Shown here: one piece after another, positions 17,069-25,795 of the stretch
How the letters are laid out: every line of letters begins with the position of its first letter
Position numbering within the stretch: position 1 is the first letter of the stretch
DNA from: Methylomonas rosea
Lineage (GTDB): Bacteria; Pseudomonadota; Gammaproteobacteria; Methylococcales; Methylomonadaceae
NCBI RefSeq assembly: GCF_024505055.1
Contig: NZ_JANIBL010000007.1
Coordinates: 38,059-102,058, forward strand
DNA length: 64,000 bases
Reading direction: 5' to 3'
The notes under the pieces: generated by a model
Seen by the model: only the letters and a program-made list of their open reading frames with translations
What the model was told of the DNA's origin: nothing
Databases searched by the model: none
Made by a program: the position numbers and the translations under genes

Positions 17069-19462
17069 ATGAACAACTATCTCAATGTCGCCAATTTCCC
17101 AACCGCGTCCGCGCAAGAACAGCAAGCACTGGCAAGCGCTCTCGACGCCATTATCAACAACGATCTCAAAGCCGGCGCACTGCCTATGCTCGGCAGCTAT
17201 CGCAAGATTTTGGGCGATAACCTGCGCCGGGATGAGTGGGACGGTATCCACGAAAAACTGCTGACCCTTTTCAAGTGCGGCACCAGTACGCCGCTGGACG
17301 GGCCGATGATAGGTGTGTCGATGTCCATCCGCGATAGCGATTATTTCAAGGAAGCCGCCAAGAAACACGGCGAGAACCGCTCCATGCTCGCGCATCTGGA
17401 ATGGATGGCAACCCTGTGGAATGTCACTTACGCCAGTACCGGTTTATGGATGGGTAAGACCTTTGAGCCGGTGGCTAAAGAGGTATTTGCCGCCAAATGC
17501 GGCCACGATCCGGTCGCGATCTTTAATTTCGATCCGGAAACGGCTCGCATCGGCCGGAATTTTTTCCGCGAACCGGATGATCCCAATTTCATTCAAAGCT
17601 TGGGCATGCCGGTGCTCACCCAGTTCTGGAATCTGCGGGACCGGCCGTTGGATACCAAGGCACAGGGCTTCGATAGCCAATTGCTTACGCAAAATTTGGC
17701 CAAAGAAAAAGCCATTCCGTATGTAAAAACCGGTGGAATTTTCCTGTCCTTGCCTGGCAAGTCCGTGGTTCCAGACATGTACGGTAAAGCCGTTTATCAG
17801 CTCAATTATCGTTGGCATGATTTGCATCCGGCGTTCCCGATGACCCGCTTAATCGACGAGTTGGTACAGATCGAGGATGGCGTCTATCTGGGGCAATTGG
17901 TCATGGCCACCCATCATTACAGCTTGGGTACGTTGCAGTTACCGTTGTTTGGCGATCATCCGCCAGAGTGGGAGTTGGGCGAAGCCTATACCGGCGATAA
18001 CTCGGTCGATTACGGCTACCAAAATAACGGCTTCTTTTTGATGATAGATACCGCACGCGCCAGGGAAGCGTTTGCGGACGAAGCCTTCCCCAATTTACGG
18101 CCTCGGCCCGGCGAGAGTGGCTGGAAGGAACTGGGCTATGACAAACCTAGGCGCGCCCAACCGGACGCCGTAGCGGACGGCGTGGATTGGGTGACTGGTT
18201 GGCGCGATGATCCCGAGTTGCAGCGTAAATTCACAACCTTTTGTTTGGAAGCGTCGCCTAAAAATGCCGATGGCGATGTGCGCGAGTTACTGCAGCCAGG
18301 CGAATCCATTTTGCAGATGTTGCAACGCCAGCAGGGCAAAATTTCCGCAGCCAGCGGTTTCGACGATCACCTGCGGCATTTTGAAGTGTTGAATCGATTG
18401 TTTCGCTGCGGCGTTGCGCCACACATCGCCGATGGCGTGTTTCAAGGTCAGGGCAGAGGCTACAACACCCGTTTCGATGCGCCGGAAGCGCGCGATTGGT
18501 ATGGGCAGAGCGATCCGTGCAGCGGCTTTGATTATTACCACGGTGCCACGCTAAATTTGCATTGGGGCTTTGGCGACAGCTTTATCGCCAACATCGCCCG
18601 CAGCTTGCAGGAACACAGTATGATTCCGGCCGCGCTGGCCGATAAGCTGCAAAACGATCCGCGCGCACCCAATTTGCTGAATGCGGTATGGGCCAATATC
18701 GGCCGCTTTATTTTTCCGTGGGCCGGCAAGTCTTTCGAGCGTATCAGCGGTCGCAAATTGAGTATGCTGCTGGACGAAAGCGACGATCTGGCGCAACGCT
18801 ATCCGGAGCGGGTGGCCGAGCTAAAAGCCCATCCGGCCAGCTTTCCGCATTACGCCTTGGTCGAGAAAAATCGTGAGCATTATTGGCAACAGCCGGGTGT
18901 TTACGCCGAACATCTCAGCAGCGGCAGTTGGGACCGAGGTATGTCGAAAACTGACAAGGCCTACTGGGAACGGGAAGCCGCCGAACACTGGGTATTTGGC
19001 AATAACATCCAGGATTCGCGCATTCTGCCGACTGACGCCTTGTTCCGGGTATTGGATATGAATTACCACCCGCCGCTGCCTTCCATTCAACAATTAGCCG
19101 ATGCCGGACCGTCACCGTTCGTCAGGCAGGGTTATAGCTTCTTGGGTGTAGATGATAGGGAATCGATTTTGCCGATGAACAATGGGCCGGATAAGCCCAA
19201 GACAGTGTTCCAGTTCCATTATCGCTACCCGCTGATTGGCGGTCCGGCGCCGATAGGTACCTGCCTGGACGAGCTGGTGGAAATTGCCGAAGGCTTGTTC
19301 CTGGGCCAACTGATTTATTCCACCGCCTTGCTAGTGCCGTTTCACTCGGCTACCGATCCGGCGGACTACCAATACCAGTTATTCGGTTATTTTCTATTGC
19401 TGGATAACACCTGGGAGAAACATCGGCAGGCAATAGGCTTTGATATCAATACCCAAGTATGA
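17069..19462 (+). CDS. 797-residue uncharacterised protein with two homologous halves
   Basis: I recognise no named family. The protein contains an internal duplication: LLTLFKCG (64-71) matches NRLFRCG (442-448), GLWMGKTFEPV (125-135) matches FPWAGKSFERI (549-559), RLIDELVQIEDGVYLGQL (260-277) matches CLDELVEIAEGLFLGQL (732-748), and NGFFLMID (320-327) matches FGYFLLLD (772-779). Aromatic residues, Gly and Asp are abundant and no signal peptide or long membrane helix is seen. It is the last gene of the GRE operon, 56 bp after the lipase, behind GGGGAAGG, and is followed by a terminator. The role is unknown; placement suggests it works on the same substrate. Confidence 0.85.
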   Translation: MNNYLNVANFPTASAQEQQALASALDAIINNDLKAGALPMLGSYRKILGDNLRRDEWDGIHEKLLTLFKCGTSTPLDGPMIGVSMSIRDSDYFKEAAKKHGENRSMLAHLEWMATLWNVTYASTGLWMGKTFEPVAKEVFAAKCGHDPVAIFNFDPETARIGRNFFREPDDPNFIQSLGMPVLTQFWNLRDRPLDTKAQGFDSQLLTQNLAKEKAIPYVKTGGIFLSLPGKSVVPDMYGKAVYQLNYRWHDLHPAFPMTRLIDELVQIEDGVYLGQLVMATHHYSLGTLQLPLFGDHPPEWELGEAYTGDNSVDYGYQNNGFFLMIDTARAREAFADEAFPNLRPRPGESGWKELGYDKPRRAQPDAVADGVDWVTGWRDDPELQRKFTTFCLEASPKNADGDVRELLQPGESILQMLQRQQGKISAASGFDDHLRHFEVLNRLFRCGVAPHIADGVFQGQGRGYNTRFDAPEARDWYGQSDPCSGFDYYHGATLNLHWGFGDSFIANIARSLQEHSMIPAALADKLQNDPRAPNLLNAVWANIGRFIFPWAGKSFERISGRKLSMLLDESDDLAQRYPERVAELKAHPASFPHYALVEKNREHYWQQPGVYAEHLSSGSWDRGMSKTDKAYWEREAAEHWVFGNNIQDSRILPTDALFRVLDMNYHPPLPSIQQLADAGPSPFVRQGYSFLGVDDRESILPMNNGPDKPKTVFQFHYRYPLIGGPAPIGTCLDELVEIAEGLFLGQLIYSTALLVPFHSATDPADYQYQLFGYFLLLDNTWEKHRQAIGFDINTQV

Positions 19463-19537
19463 ATAGCGGATAAGCCATATCGGCTAACAGTGGTTTATGA
19501 CGGTGTTTGGCATAAACGAATCGGTTTGACTGCCGCG

Positions 19538-19563
19538 GGGACTCTGGTTGCGAGAGTCCCTTT
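19538..19563 (+). terminator. Terminator hairpin after the glycyl radical operon
   Basis: A perfect 8-bp stem GGGACTCT/AGAGTCCC with a 7-nt loop is followed by TTT. It lies between two convergent genes and can serve both strands. Confidence 0.6.
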
Positions 19564-19590
19564 GACAAGGCTTTTTATCAGGGGATGGAA

Positions 19591-20115
19591 TTAACGTTTT
19601 TCGTCAGTTTCCTCGCCGATTTCCCATTCCTCGGTAGCGGTTTCGATGATTTTTCCGCTGGCGGCGTCCACTTCAATTTTGGTTTCTACGCCTTTGTCGC
19701 TGACGATGTCGAATTCATACGACGAGCTGCCGTTTTCCTCAACTTCGTATTCGACTTCCTCAATCTTGCCGGGGTTGGCTTTTAGCGCAATCGCCGCGGC
19801 ATCTTCCTCGGTGACTTTGACATTCTTTTTGAATGGCTGACTATTAGAATCGGCCACCTCGGATTCTTTTTCGGTCAGCTTGCCGCTGTCGGCATCGCAC
19901 ATGAATTCCCATTCCTGGCGATTGCTGTCGCGCAGTTCCAGTTCATAAGCCCCTTTGCCGGCTACGTTAAGCTTTTCCAGTTTGACCAACTCGCCTGACT
20001 TTTCTTTTTTCACGGCTTGGATGCAGTTTTCCAGGCCTTGATCGGCTGCTACGGCGTTAGCGGACAACATGCCGAAACCGGCTAATACAGATACTGTTAA
20101 TAATGACTTTTTCAT
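19591..20115 (-). CDS. Secreted PepSY-domain protein
   Basis: A 174-residue protein with a clear signal peptide (MKKSLLTVSVLAGFGMLSANAVAA). Two PepSY-like units are visible: the first ends in EWEFMCDADSGKL, the second contains AAAIALKANPGKIEEVEYE and ends in EVDAASGKIIETATEE. PepSY domains are found in periplasmic proteins that may inhibit or regulate peptidases or bind metals. It is convergent with the GRE operon and precedes, on the minus strand, nothing closely spaced. No function can be fixed. Confidence 0.85.
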   Translation of the reverse strand: MKKSLLTVSVLAGFGMLSANAVAADQGLENCIQAVKKEKSGELVKLEKLNVAGKGAYELELRDSNRQEWEFMCDADSGKLTEKESEVADSNSQPFKKNVKVTEEDAAAIALKANPGKIEEVEYEVEENGSSSYEFDIVSDKGVETKIEVDAASGKIIETATEEWEIGEETDEKR

Positions 20116-20159
20116 AAGCTACCTCGCAAATAAAAGGAAAAATTCCCGGATAACGGGAA

Positions 20160-20792
20160 TCATACGCTGTTATCGATAATCAAGCCATGGCAATCCGCGA
20201 ACTTTCTGAGCGAGCCTCGATTATCGATAGCCAGTTTCAGTTTGATTTGAGTTTGGCAATTGGACACGGTTTTACTGCTGATGCCTAATTGCGAAGCTAT
20301 CGCTTGCAGTGAACAGTCTTCGGCTAACAGACAAAATACATCGAATTCCCGTGAGCTGAGCGCGCTGAACGGTTCCAGCTGTTTTTTGATCTGCCGCATG
20401 GCCAACAACTGCGCGATGTTTTGATCCAGGTAATATTCACCTTGCATAATCTTGCGGATGATCTCGGCCAATTTCATCGTGTCGGGAATCAATCTCAACA
20501 GCCCCGTCACCCCTGCCTGCATATAAGTCACGGCATCGGTGCTGGAATGGCGAAGCAAGACTATAAGTTTACAGGAGGGTGCGATGGCTTTTATTTGATC
20601 GATCAGGGTCAGATTGTCTTGCAAGGCCGCATCACCATCGATCATGGCTATGTCCATAGTCGCGAAATTCATCGGTTCCGCAGTATGTGGCTCGGTTGTT
20701 ATGATGACAATGCCGTGTTTCTCCAACTCTTCCGGATTAACGCTAATTTCTGCAAACCCTGGTGCGGGTAGCAATAGTCTGATGACTGACAC
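20160..20792 (-). CDS. LuxR/NarL-type response regulator
   Basis: A 210-residue protein with an N-terminal receiver-like domain and a C-terminal GerE/LuxR helix-turn-helix (LSSREFDVFCLLAEDCSLQAIASQLGISSKTVSN). The likely phosphoacceptor is the Asp in MDIAMIDGD near residue 53, but the usual acidic pair at the N-terminus is missing, so phosphorylation is uncertain. No cognate kinase is adjacent. The next gene upstream on the same strand is a YcgR-like PilZ protein, 174 bp away. The regulated genes are unknown. Confidence 0.85.
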   Translation of the reverse strand: MSVIRLLLPAPGFAEISVNPEELEKHGIVIITTEPHTAEPMNFATMDIAMIDGDAALQDNLTLIDQIKAIAPSCKLIVLLRHSSTDAVTYMQAGVTGLLRLIPDTMKLAEIIRKIMQGEYYLDQNIAQLLAMRQIKKQLEPFSALSSREFDVFCLLAEDCSLQAIASQLGISSKTVSNCQTQIKLKLAIDNRGSLRKFADCHGLIIDNSV

Positions 20793-20966
20793 GATATCTT
20801 GCCTATTGTCTAAACGGGTGGAATTGCAAACCTAAGCCCTCGTGGTAAGAAAGGCATTGTTCTCTGGCATCAATGGCTAACGATGACATTGCGCTGTGAT
20901 CAGGCGTTTTTGGTTTGAGCCCATCTGACTTGGAGATTAACAGAAACAGGGTGTGTTAACGCTGAA

Positions 20967-21716
20967 CTAATGACTATCGATATTTTTCAGCATCCGTTCT
21001 ATAGATTGCATATAGATCTGCACGCTGCTCTCAAAAGCCGGAGAAATGGCGGTAAATTGAAAACCTATCCGATGCGCCGTGCTTATCGTGCTGGTTTTGA
21101 CATCGATACTGTATTTGGCGCGCAGCCCGACGTCGGCGTGGTGATGTTCTTGGTCGTGCAGGAATAAGGTGCAACTGTCTGCTTCGACAGAGGCCAAATT
21201 CTGTTGTAAATCATGGTCCGGGTTGCATAAAGCCAGCCCGCATAAGCCAATATCCATGAGCTTGAATATTTTAACCAGGGATATTTGCTCGCCATTCGCA
21301 TCGGTCATGTTAAAACCGAATTGGCAATACGTGCCGACATGCGATTGCGGTACTTTCACCCGATAATAATTACGCCGCTGCCGCCAATGCAGCCTATCCG
21401 GCAAAGGCATGGTCAACACCGCACCATGCTTGCCTTGCGCCAATTTGATGTTCACCCCATGAAATGCCGCCTCGATCCCATCGACCTGCGTGGAGAAATG
21501 CACACGGTCGCTCAATAGCAAGCGATCCGTCAATTCTTGTTTAGGCGCCACGTCTATCGCCAAGATATTGCGCTTAGGGTCGATTTGCACAATCGCGGTC
21601 AGAAACGCTTGATTATCGGCCCCATAGCGAGCGGACAAAATGCAATTACGTTGCTGGATTTCCGTTAGGTAATTGACAATCTGTTTCTGGGTAAAAATCG
21701 CGTAGTCGTTTTCCAT
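20967..21716 (-). CDS. YcgR-like PilZ-domain protein
   Basis: A 249-residue protein with an N-terminal YcgR-type domain and a C-terminal PilZ domain. The c-di-GMP binding signature is visible in RRQRRNYYRV type sequence (HWRQRRNYYRVKVP) followed by MDIGLCGLAL, where the usual D/N-x-S-x-x-G has Gly in place of Ser. YcgR proteins slow flagellar rotation when bound to c-di-GMP. No flagellar gene is nearby. The Ser-to-Gly change may weaken ligand binding. Confidence 0.82.
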   Translation of the reverse strand: MENDYAIFTQKQIVNYLTEIQQRNCILSARYGADNQAFLTAIVQIDPKRNILAIDVAPKQELTDRLLLSDRVHFSTQVDGIEAAFHGVNIKLAQGKHGAVLTMPLPDRLHWRQRRNYYRVKVPQSHVGTYCQFGFNMTDANGEQISLVKIFKLMDIGLCGLALCNPDHDLQQNLASVEADSCTLFLHDQEHHHADVGLRAKYSIDVKTSTISTAHRIGFQFTAISPAFESSVQIYMQSIERMLKNIDSH

Positions 21717-21832
21717 CGATAGTGATCATCGGTTTTGCAAATATTCGGAAAATATACGTTAAAAAGCGGGTTGTTGCAGGCTTGAAAGCCGTCGTCTTTA
21801 ATTTTTTAATGTGGTGAAGTGTAGACATGTAG

Positions 21833-21852
21833 GTCAGGGAGCGCCCGCACCC
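21833..21852 (+). repeat. REP-like half palindrome upstream of the RAYT gene
   Basis: GTCAGGGAGCGCCCGCACCC resembles the complete hairpin at 22489-22516 downstream of the RAYT gene (GTCAGGG ... CGCACCCTGAC). The two flank the transposase gene. Confidence 0.45.
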
Positions 21853-21909
21853 AAACCTCAGAGTAAACAAACTGCCGGCAACTCCTTGTAAACCGACTCA
21901 TTACCGCCG

Positions 21910-22428
21910 ATGACCAAAATTCGCAGATACCCCGCAGACAACCGGCCGGTTTTCATTACGGCGGTTTGTTATCGGCGCAAACCGATACTCGCCGACGCAG
22001 CCGAAAAGGCGTTGTTGTTAAGCGTGATGCGCGAAGTCAAAGAAAATAAGCCATTCCGCATGCTAGCCTATGCCGTTCTCGAAGACCATTTCCATTGGCT
22101 AATCTTACCGGAGTCGGATGGCAGTTTTTCCGGCATCGTGCAATCAGTAAAACTGCGTTTCACTCATCGTTGGAAGCGAGAACATAACGCCAACCAACCC
22201 GTCATGCTTTGGCAACGGCGATTTTGGGATCATCTGATCCGCGATACCGACGACCTGCACCGGCATATGGACTACGTCCATTACAACCCGGTCAAACATC
22301 GGTTGGTGTCCAATCCGGCGGATTACCTTTGGTCGTCGTTTTTGGCCCACCAAGCCAAGGGTCGCTATCCAAAGGGTTGGGGCGTTCAGCAAACAGCCGA
22401 CAGCATACAGGCTTTGAATTTTGAGTAA
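21910..22428 (+). CDS. REP-associated tyrosine transposase (RAYT)
   Basis: A 172-residue Y1_Tnp-domain protein. The metal-binding His-x-His is in LEDHFHWLIL, the catalytic Tyr lies in the helix HMDYVHYNPVKH, and LWQRRFWDH is a RAYT hallmark. RAYTs are single-copy domesticated relatives of IS200/IS605 transposases that process REP palindromes. Such palindromes are present on both sides here. The gene is complete, with no terminal repeats of its own, as expected. The start ATG lies just after GCCG without a strong Shine-Dalgarno sequence. Confidence 0.92.
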   Translation: MTKIRRYPADNRPVFITAVCYRRKPILADAAEKALLLSVMREVKENKPFRMLAYAVLEDHFHWLILPESDGSFSGIVQSVKLRFTHRWKREHNANQPVMLWQRRFWDHLIRDTDDLHRHMDYVHYNPVKHRLVSNPADYLWSSFLAHQAKGRYPKGWGVQQTADSIQALNFE

Positions 22429-22437
22429 CTCGGATTT

Positions 22438-22471
22438 CGTAGGGCACGTTGGCGCGAGAGCGGCTACGTGA
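22438..22471 (+). repeat. REP-like palindrome after the RAYT gene
   Basis: CGTAGGGCACGT begins the unit and ACGTG closes the stem about 15 bases on. The head CGTAGGGC is shared with the hairpin at 23231-23262, so both look like REP units of the same genome family. Confidence 0.5.
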
Positions 22472-22488
22472 CAATTCGAAGCTAAGTT

Positions 22489-22516
22489 GTCAGGGAACGC
22501 TAGCGCGCACCCTGAC
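22489..22516. repeat. REP-like hairpin GTCAGGG/CCCTGAC
   Basis: A perfect 7-bp stem surrounds a 14-base loop. It overlaps the end of the PEP-CTERM-like gene, so it may also act as its terminator. Confidence 0.55.
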
Positions 22517-23135
22517 CTTTTCTACAACCCCAAACAAACACTAAACCAGAAGCAAATAAGTAAGTCCCACCAGGTATCGGCACTGGACTTCCATTTATAG
22601 CTACAGATGCTTTAAAAATTACATCAGTCCAGTCAGAGGATTGGGTAAAACTTAGCTCAGTGACTGCCAGACTAATACTATCTATCGAGTACCCAGCAAA
22701 ATCGATTCCGTTTGCACCCGAGATATCGCCAAAGAAAAAATAAGCTTCATTGGCAAAACTACCAACACCACCACCAACACTACCATCAATAACCCAAGAC
22801 GTAATGCTATCGTTAATACCGTTGCTTAAATAGCCAACCGCTTGGTCAAACTCAGCACCTGAATTGACAATAAAAGTCCGTCCTGCATCGCTTTCCGACA
22901 AAATAATGTCAATCGCAACACCACCCGTCGTAGGCATGGCTAAATTCTGATTGCCACCAAAATCGACCGTAACCCATAAGTAATCGACTAGGCCTATCGT
23001 GCCACCCAAAGACTTGACATCAAAATGTCCTAACACACTAGCCGAAGCCATCTTAAGAGGCACGATAGCCAATAACACCGACACCAAAATTGGCAAAATC
23101 GAGGCATTTAAACCACTAAAAACATATTTTTCCAT
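22500..23135 (-). CDS. Secreted protein with PEP-CTERM-like (VPIP) sorting signal
   Basis: A 211-residue protein from ATG 23135, which has GGAG 8 bases upstream; a GTG at 23144 is the alternative. It has an N-terminal signal-like hydrophobic segment (LPILVSVLLAIVPL) and a C-terminal tripartite signal: SPVPIPGGTYLFASGLVFVWG followed by the basic CRKGQGAR. That layout is the VPLP/VPIP variant of PEP-CTERM, recognised by an exosortase outside this window. The mature part is Gly/Ser/Asp-rich and probably beta-stranded. Its lower GC than its neighbours is notable. The function is unknown; such proteins are usually exported with exopolysaccharide. Confidence 0.8.
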   Translation of the reverse strand: MEKYVFSGLNASILPILVSVLLAIVPLKMASASVLGHFDVKSLGGTIGLVDYLWVTVDFGGNQNLAMPTTGGVAIDIILSESDAGRTFIVNSGAEFDQAVGYLSNGINDSITSWVIDGSVGGGVGSFANEAYFFFGDISGANGIDFAGYSIDSISLAVTELSFTQSSDWTDVIFKASVAINGSPVPIPGGTYLFASGLVFVWGCRKGQGAR

Positions 23136-23230
23136 TTTGAACACTCCAGTTATAAAAAGGCGTAGCGTATGCAGCTATAGTCTGAAATTCTCCAATCAGC
23201 TCTCCCGGTTTAAAAAGTTAACCCAGCCCG

Positions 23231-23262
23231 CGTAGGGCGCATCAGCGAAACGTCATGCGCCG
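23231..23262. repeat. REP-like hairpin (GGCGCAT/ATGCGCC)
   Basis: CGTAGGGCGCAT at the left and ATGCGCCG at the right form a 7-bp stem with extra pairs inside. It lies 800 bp from the RAYT gene, which probably acts on this family. Confidence 0.55.
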
Positions 23263-23363
23263 GAGTTCAAAAGCTAACAAATGACGTATACCAGCAAGCC
23301 AATCGACGGCATACGTGAATATCAAATATGTCATGAAACACCAGTGAGGATACTGGATGCTTG

Positions 23364-23600
23364 CTAACTCCGAATATTTTCCACCATAACGTACCGCAGA
23401 CTCCCCGAGGCATATTTATGCAACACGCTGGCAACCAATGTCTGATAAGGCAAACCCTACTGCAAGGCTCTGCGTTGTAAAGCCGCTAAATCCCTGACGG
23501 ATATTCTGATGTTGATACGCTTGTCTTTTTTAAAGATGGCTTCGGCGGCCTCAGCCAAATCGGCCTTGCGCTCCTCTTGGTCCAGTTTTAAGTTAGTCAT
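23364..23600 (-). pseudogene. CopG-like antitoxin interrupted by an in-frame amber codon
   Basis: From ATG 23600 (GAGGCGG upstream) the frame reads MTNLKLDQEERKADLAEA, then RINIRISVRDLAALQRRALQ, a ribbon-helix-helix antitoxin pattern, and stops at TAG 23457-23459. In the same frame after the TAG the sequence continues as GLPYQTLVASVLHKYASG, which is the normal C-terminal part of these antitoxins, to a stop at 23364. A single change from GAG to TAG would explain it. The truncated 47-residue product would lack the second half of its DNA-binding fold. No toxin gene is adjacent. Confidence 0.78.
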
Positions 23601-23671
23601 GTCCGCCTCGAAGATAGTGCCGTAGATACGCTGAACTAAGTGAAGCGCATCGAGCGCGATTGTACAGTTTT

Positions 23672-25102
23672 TCAATTGCGTGTCGGTAACTTCAACACTG
23701 CCTCCGCCCCGCCATCCAAAGCATTACCGACCCGTATCTCCCCGCCATGCAGCGTAGCCACTTCCCGAACAAAGGCCAGACCTAAACCGGTACTCTTGCG
23801 GCCATTGTTGGGGCGCGGCAGCGAGTAGAAGCGTTCGAACACACGTTCCTGCGCGTAATCTGGGATACCGGGGCCGTGGTCGCGGATGCGCAAGGTAACT
23901 TGCTTGCCATCGCGGCAGCCGTCGATTTCGATCACCGAAGCGGCGGGTGCAAAGGCCAATGCGTTATCCAATAGATTAGAAACAGCCTGCCGCAATAAAA
24001 ACTCCTCTCCTAGTACTGTTAGCGATTCGTCTAGCGATACGGTGGTTTGCAAATGTAGTTGCAGCACTTGCGGAGTCTTTTCGGCAATTACGCTATTCAG
24101 CAGTTCGGCCAAATCCAATAGCTGTGGATCGGATAATTGCTGGCGTTGTTCTAATTCCGCAAGTCCCAACAGCCGTTCTATCAATTGATCCAGGCGCTCG
24201 GCCTGGTCTTTGGCGTTGCCGGCAAAACGGCGGCGGTCGGTATCCGGTAGCGGTTCTTCCAATAATTCCGCAGCGCCGCGGATGGCCGCCAGTGGGCTTT
24301 TCATTTCGTGGGTCAGGGTTTGTACATAACGTTCGACGTATTGTTTGCCTTCCAATTCCCGGCGCATGCTTTCCAAGGCTTGTGCCAGCGTGGACAGTTC
24401 AACGCTGCGCAATTTGGGTGGACTGGCTTTGCCGCCTGCCGCAACGTTGCGGGCGTAACCGACCAATAAATCAATGGCGCGGGTTAAGCGCCAGTTGAAC
24501 ACCGCGCCGAATAGCAAAGCGCCGCCGAATAGCCAAAAGGCGCCGCGTTGTATGGCATTTTTGCTGGCGTCGACGATGGGTTGCAGCAGGGCGGTGGGGT
24601 AGGCGACGGTGACCACGCCGATCAACTTTTCGCCGTTGCGCACCGGCGCGGCGACATGCATGGTCGAGCTGGTTTTATCGCCGGGATGGGTTTGCGAGGA
24701 GCGGGCGCCGTATTGGCCTTGCAGGGTCAGATACACATCGTTCCAGCGCGCATAGTTTTCGCCAAGCGCCGAACCTGCCGAGTCGAAACGGACGATGCCG
24801 GCGGCGTCGGTGACGTATACCCGGTAATCCAGGCTTTGTTTCGGAAAACCGAAGATGGTCGCCGATACCGGCCGCTTGCTGTAACGTTTGACCGCTTGGG
24901 CGAAATGGCCGTCGGCGATGTCGCCTTGCACCAAGTCCGGCGCGGCCAATTCGGCCAGCAGGTTGGCGGTATCCACCAGGCTGGCTTCCAGCGCGGTGCG
25001 CACGCCGGGGCCGATCTGTTTTACCACCAGCAACAGCACCAGTTGCCCGGTCACGGCCACCAGCAGGAAATAACCCAAAAACAGCCGTACCGATAACTTC
25101 AT
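23672..25102 (-). CDS. creC: Sensor histidine kinase CreC-like
   Basis: A 476-residue membrane kinase. It has an N-terminal helix (LFLGYFLLVAVTGQLVLLLVV), a periplasmic sensor region to about residue 185, a second membrane helix, HAMP, then HisKA with the phosphorylated His in TLTHEMKSPLAAIRG, and a catalytic domain with DHGPGIP and GLGLAFVREV. The N-terminus and overall layout fit CreC, which in E. coli responds to carbon and metabolic state. Its ATG overlaps the creB stop by 4 bp. creD is not present beside it. It is the last gene of a five-gene minus-strand operon. Confidence 0.85.
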   Translation of the reverse strand: MKLSVRLFLGYFLLVAVTGQLVLLLVVKQIGPGVRTALEASLVDTANLLAELAAPDLVQGDIADGHFAQAVKRYSKRPVSATIFGFPKQSLDYRVYVTDAAGIVRFDSAGSALGENYARWNDVYLTLQGQYGARSSQTHPGDKTSSTMHVAAPVRNGEKLIGVVTVAYPTALLQPIVDASKNAIQRGAFWLFGGALLFGAVFNWRLTRAIDLLVGYARNVAAGGKASPPKLRSVELSTLAQALESMRRELEGKQYVERYVQTLTHEMKSPLAAIRGAAELLEEPLPDTDRRRFAGNAKDQAERLDQLIERLLGLAELEQRQQLSDPQLLDLAELLNSVIAEKTPQVLQLHLQTTVSLDESLTVLGEEFLLRQAVSNLLDNALAFAPAASVIEIDGCRDGKQVTLRIRDHGPGIPDYAQERVFERFYSLPRPNNGRKSTGLGLAFVREVATLHGGEIRVGNALDGGAEAVLKLPTRN

Positions 25103-25791
25103 CGGCTTTGCAAGCTATAACCCAGGCCGCGATGGGTGCGTATCGGGTCTTGATCGGCGGCGGCCAAGCGCAGTTTGGCGCGCAAGGTTTTGATGTGGGT
25201 ATCGACGGTGCGGTCGAACACGTCGCCGGGGTCTTGCCAGATTCTTTCCAGCAGTTGTTCGCGGGAGAAAATCCGTTCCGGATGCTCGATTAGCAGTTTC
25301 AGCAACAAAAATTCGTAACGGGTCAAATCCAGCAAGTGCCCGCAATAGCGGATGCGGCCGGTTTGGCTATCCAGTTCGAATTGTTCGGCAAGCGTCGGCG
25401 CTTGATCGGTGCCGGTGACCGCATTGAGCCGGCGCAGGATTACCCCAACTCTGGCCGCCACTTCACGCGGACTAAACGGCTTGGTCACATAGTCGTCGGC
25501 GCCGATTTCCAAACCGACGATGCGGTCGATTTCGTCGCCGTGCGCGGTCAGAAAAATCACCGGAATGTCGGAGAAGCGCCGCAACTGCCGGCACAAGTCA
25601 AAGCCGTTACCGTCCGGCAGGCCTACATCGAGTATAGCCAGAGAGAAGGAGTCAGTTTGCAGTTTGGTCAGGGCGGTTTGCAGCAGGCCGACGTGCTCGG
25701 TTTGGTAACCACTGCTGTTCAGCACGTAAATCAAAGTGTCGGCAATCGCCGGTTCGTCTTCGACGATTAAGATGCGTTTCGCGGCAGTCAC
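25099..25791 (-). CDS. creB: OmpR-family response regulator CreB-like
   Basis: A 230-residue regulator with a receiver domain (VEDEPAIADTL, the phosphoacceptor Asp in AILDVGLPDGNGF, and Lys in YVTKPFSPRE) and a winged-helix DNA-binding domain ending in IRTHRGLGYSLQS. The pairing with CreC and the high likeness of the N-terminus support CreB. It follows the DUF350 gene with a 4-bp gap, so these genes are translated as a unit. CreB targets in E. coli carry TTCAC repeats; none was identified here. Confidence 0.88.
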   Translation of the reverse strand: MTAAKRILIVEDEPAIADTLIYVLNSSGYQTEHVGLLQTALTKLQTDSFSLAILDVGLPDGNGFDLCRQLRRFSDIPVIFLTAHGDEIDRIVGLEIGADDYVTKPFSPREVAARVGVILRRLNAVTGTDQAPTLAEQFELDSQTGRIRYCGHLLDLTRYEFLLLKLLIEHPERIFSREQLLERIWQDPGDVFDRTVDTHIKTLRAKLRLAAADQDPIRTHRGLGYSLQSR

Positions 25792-25795
25792 GGCT

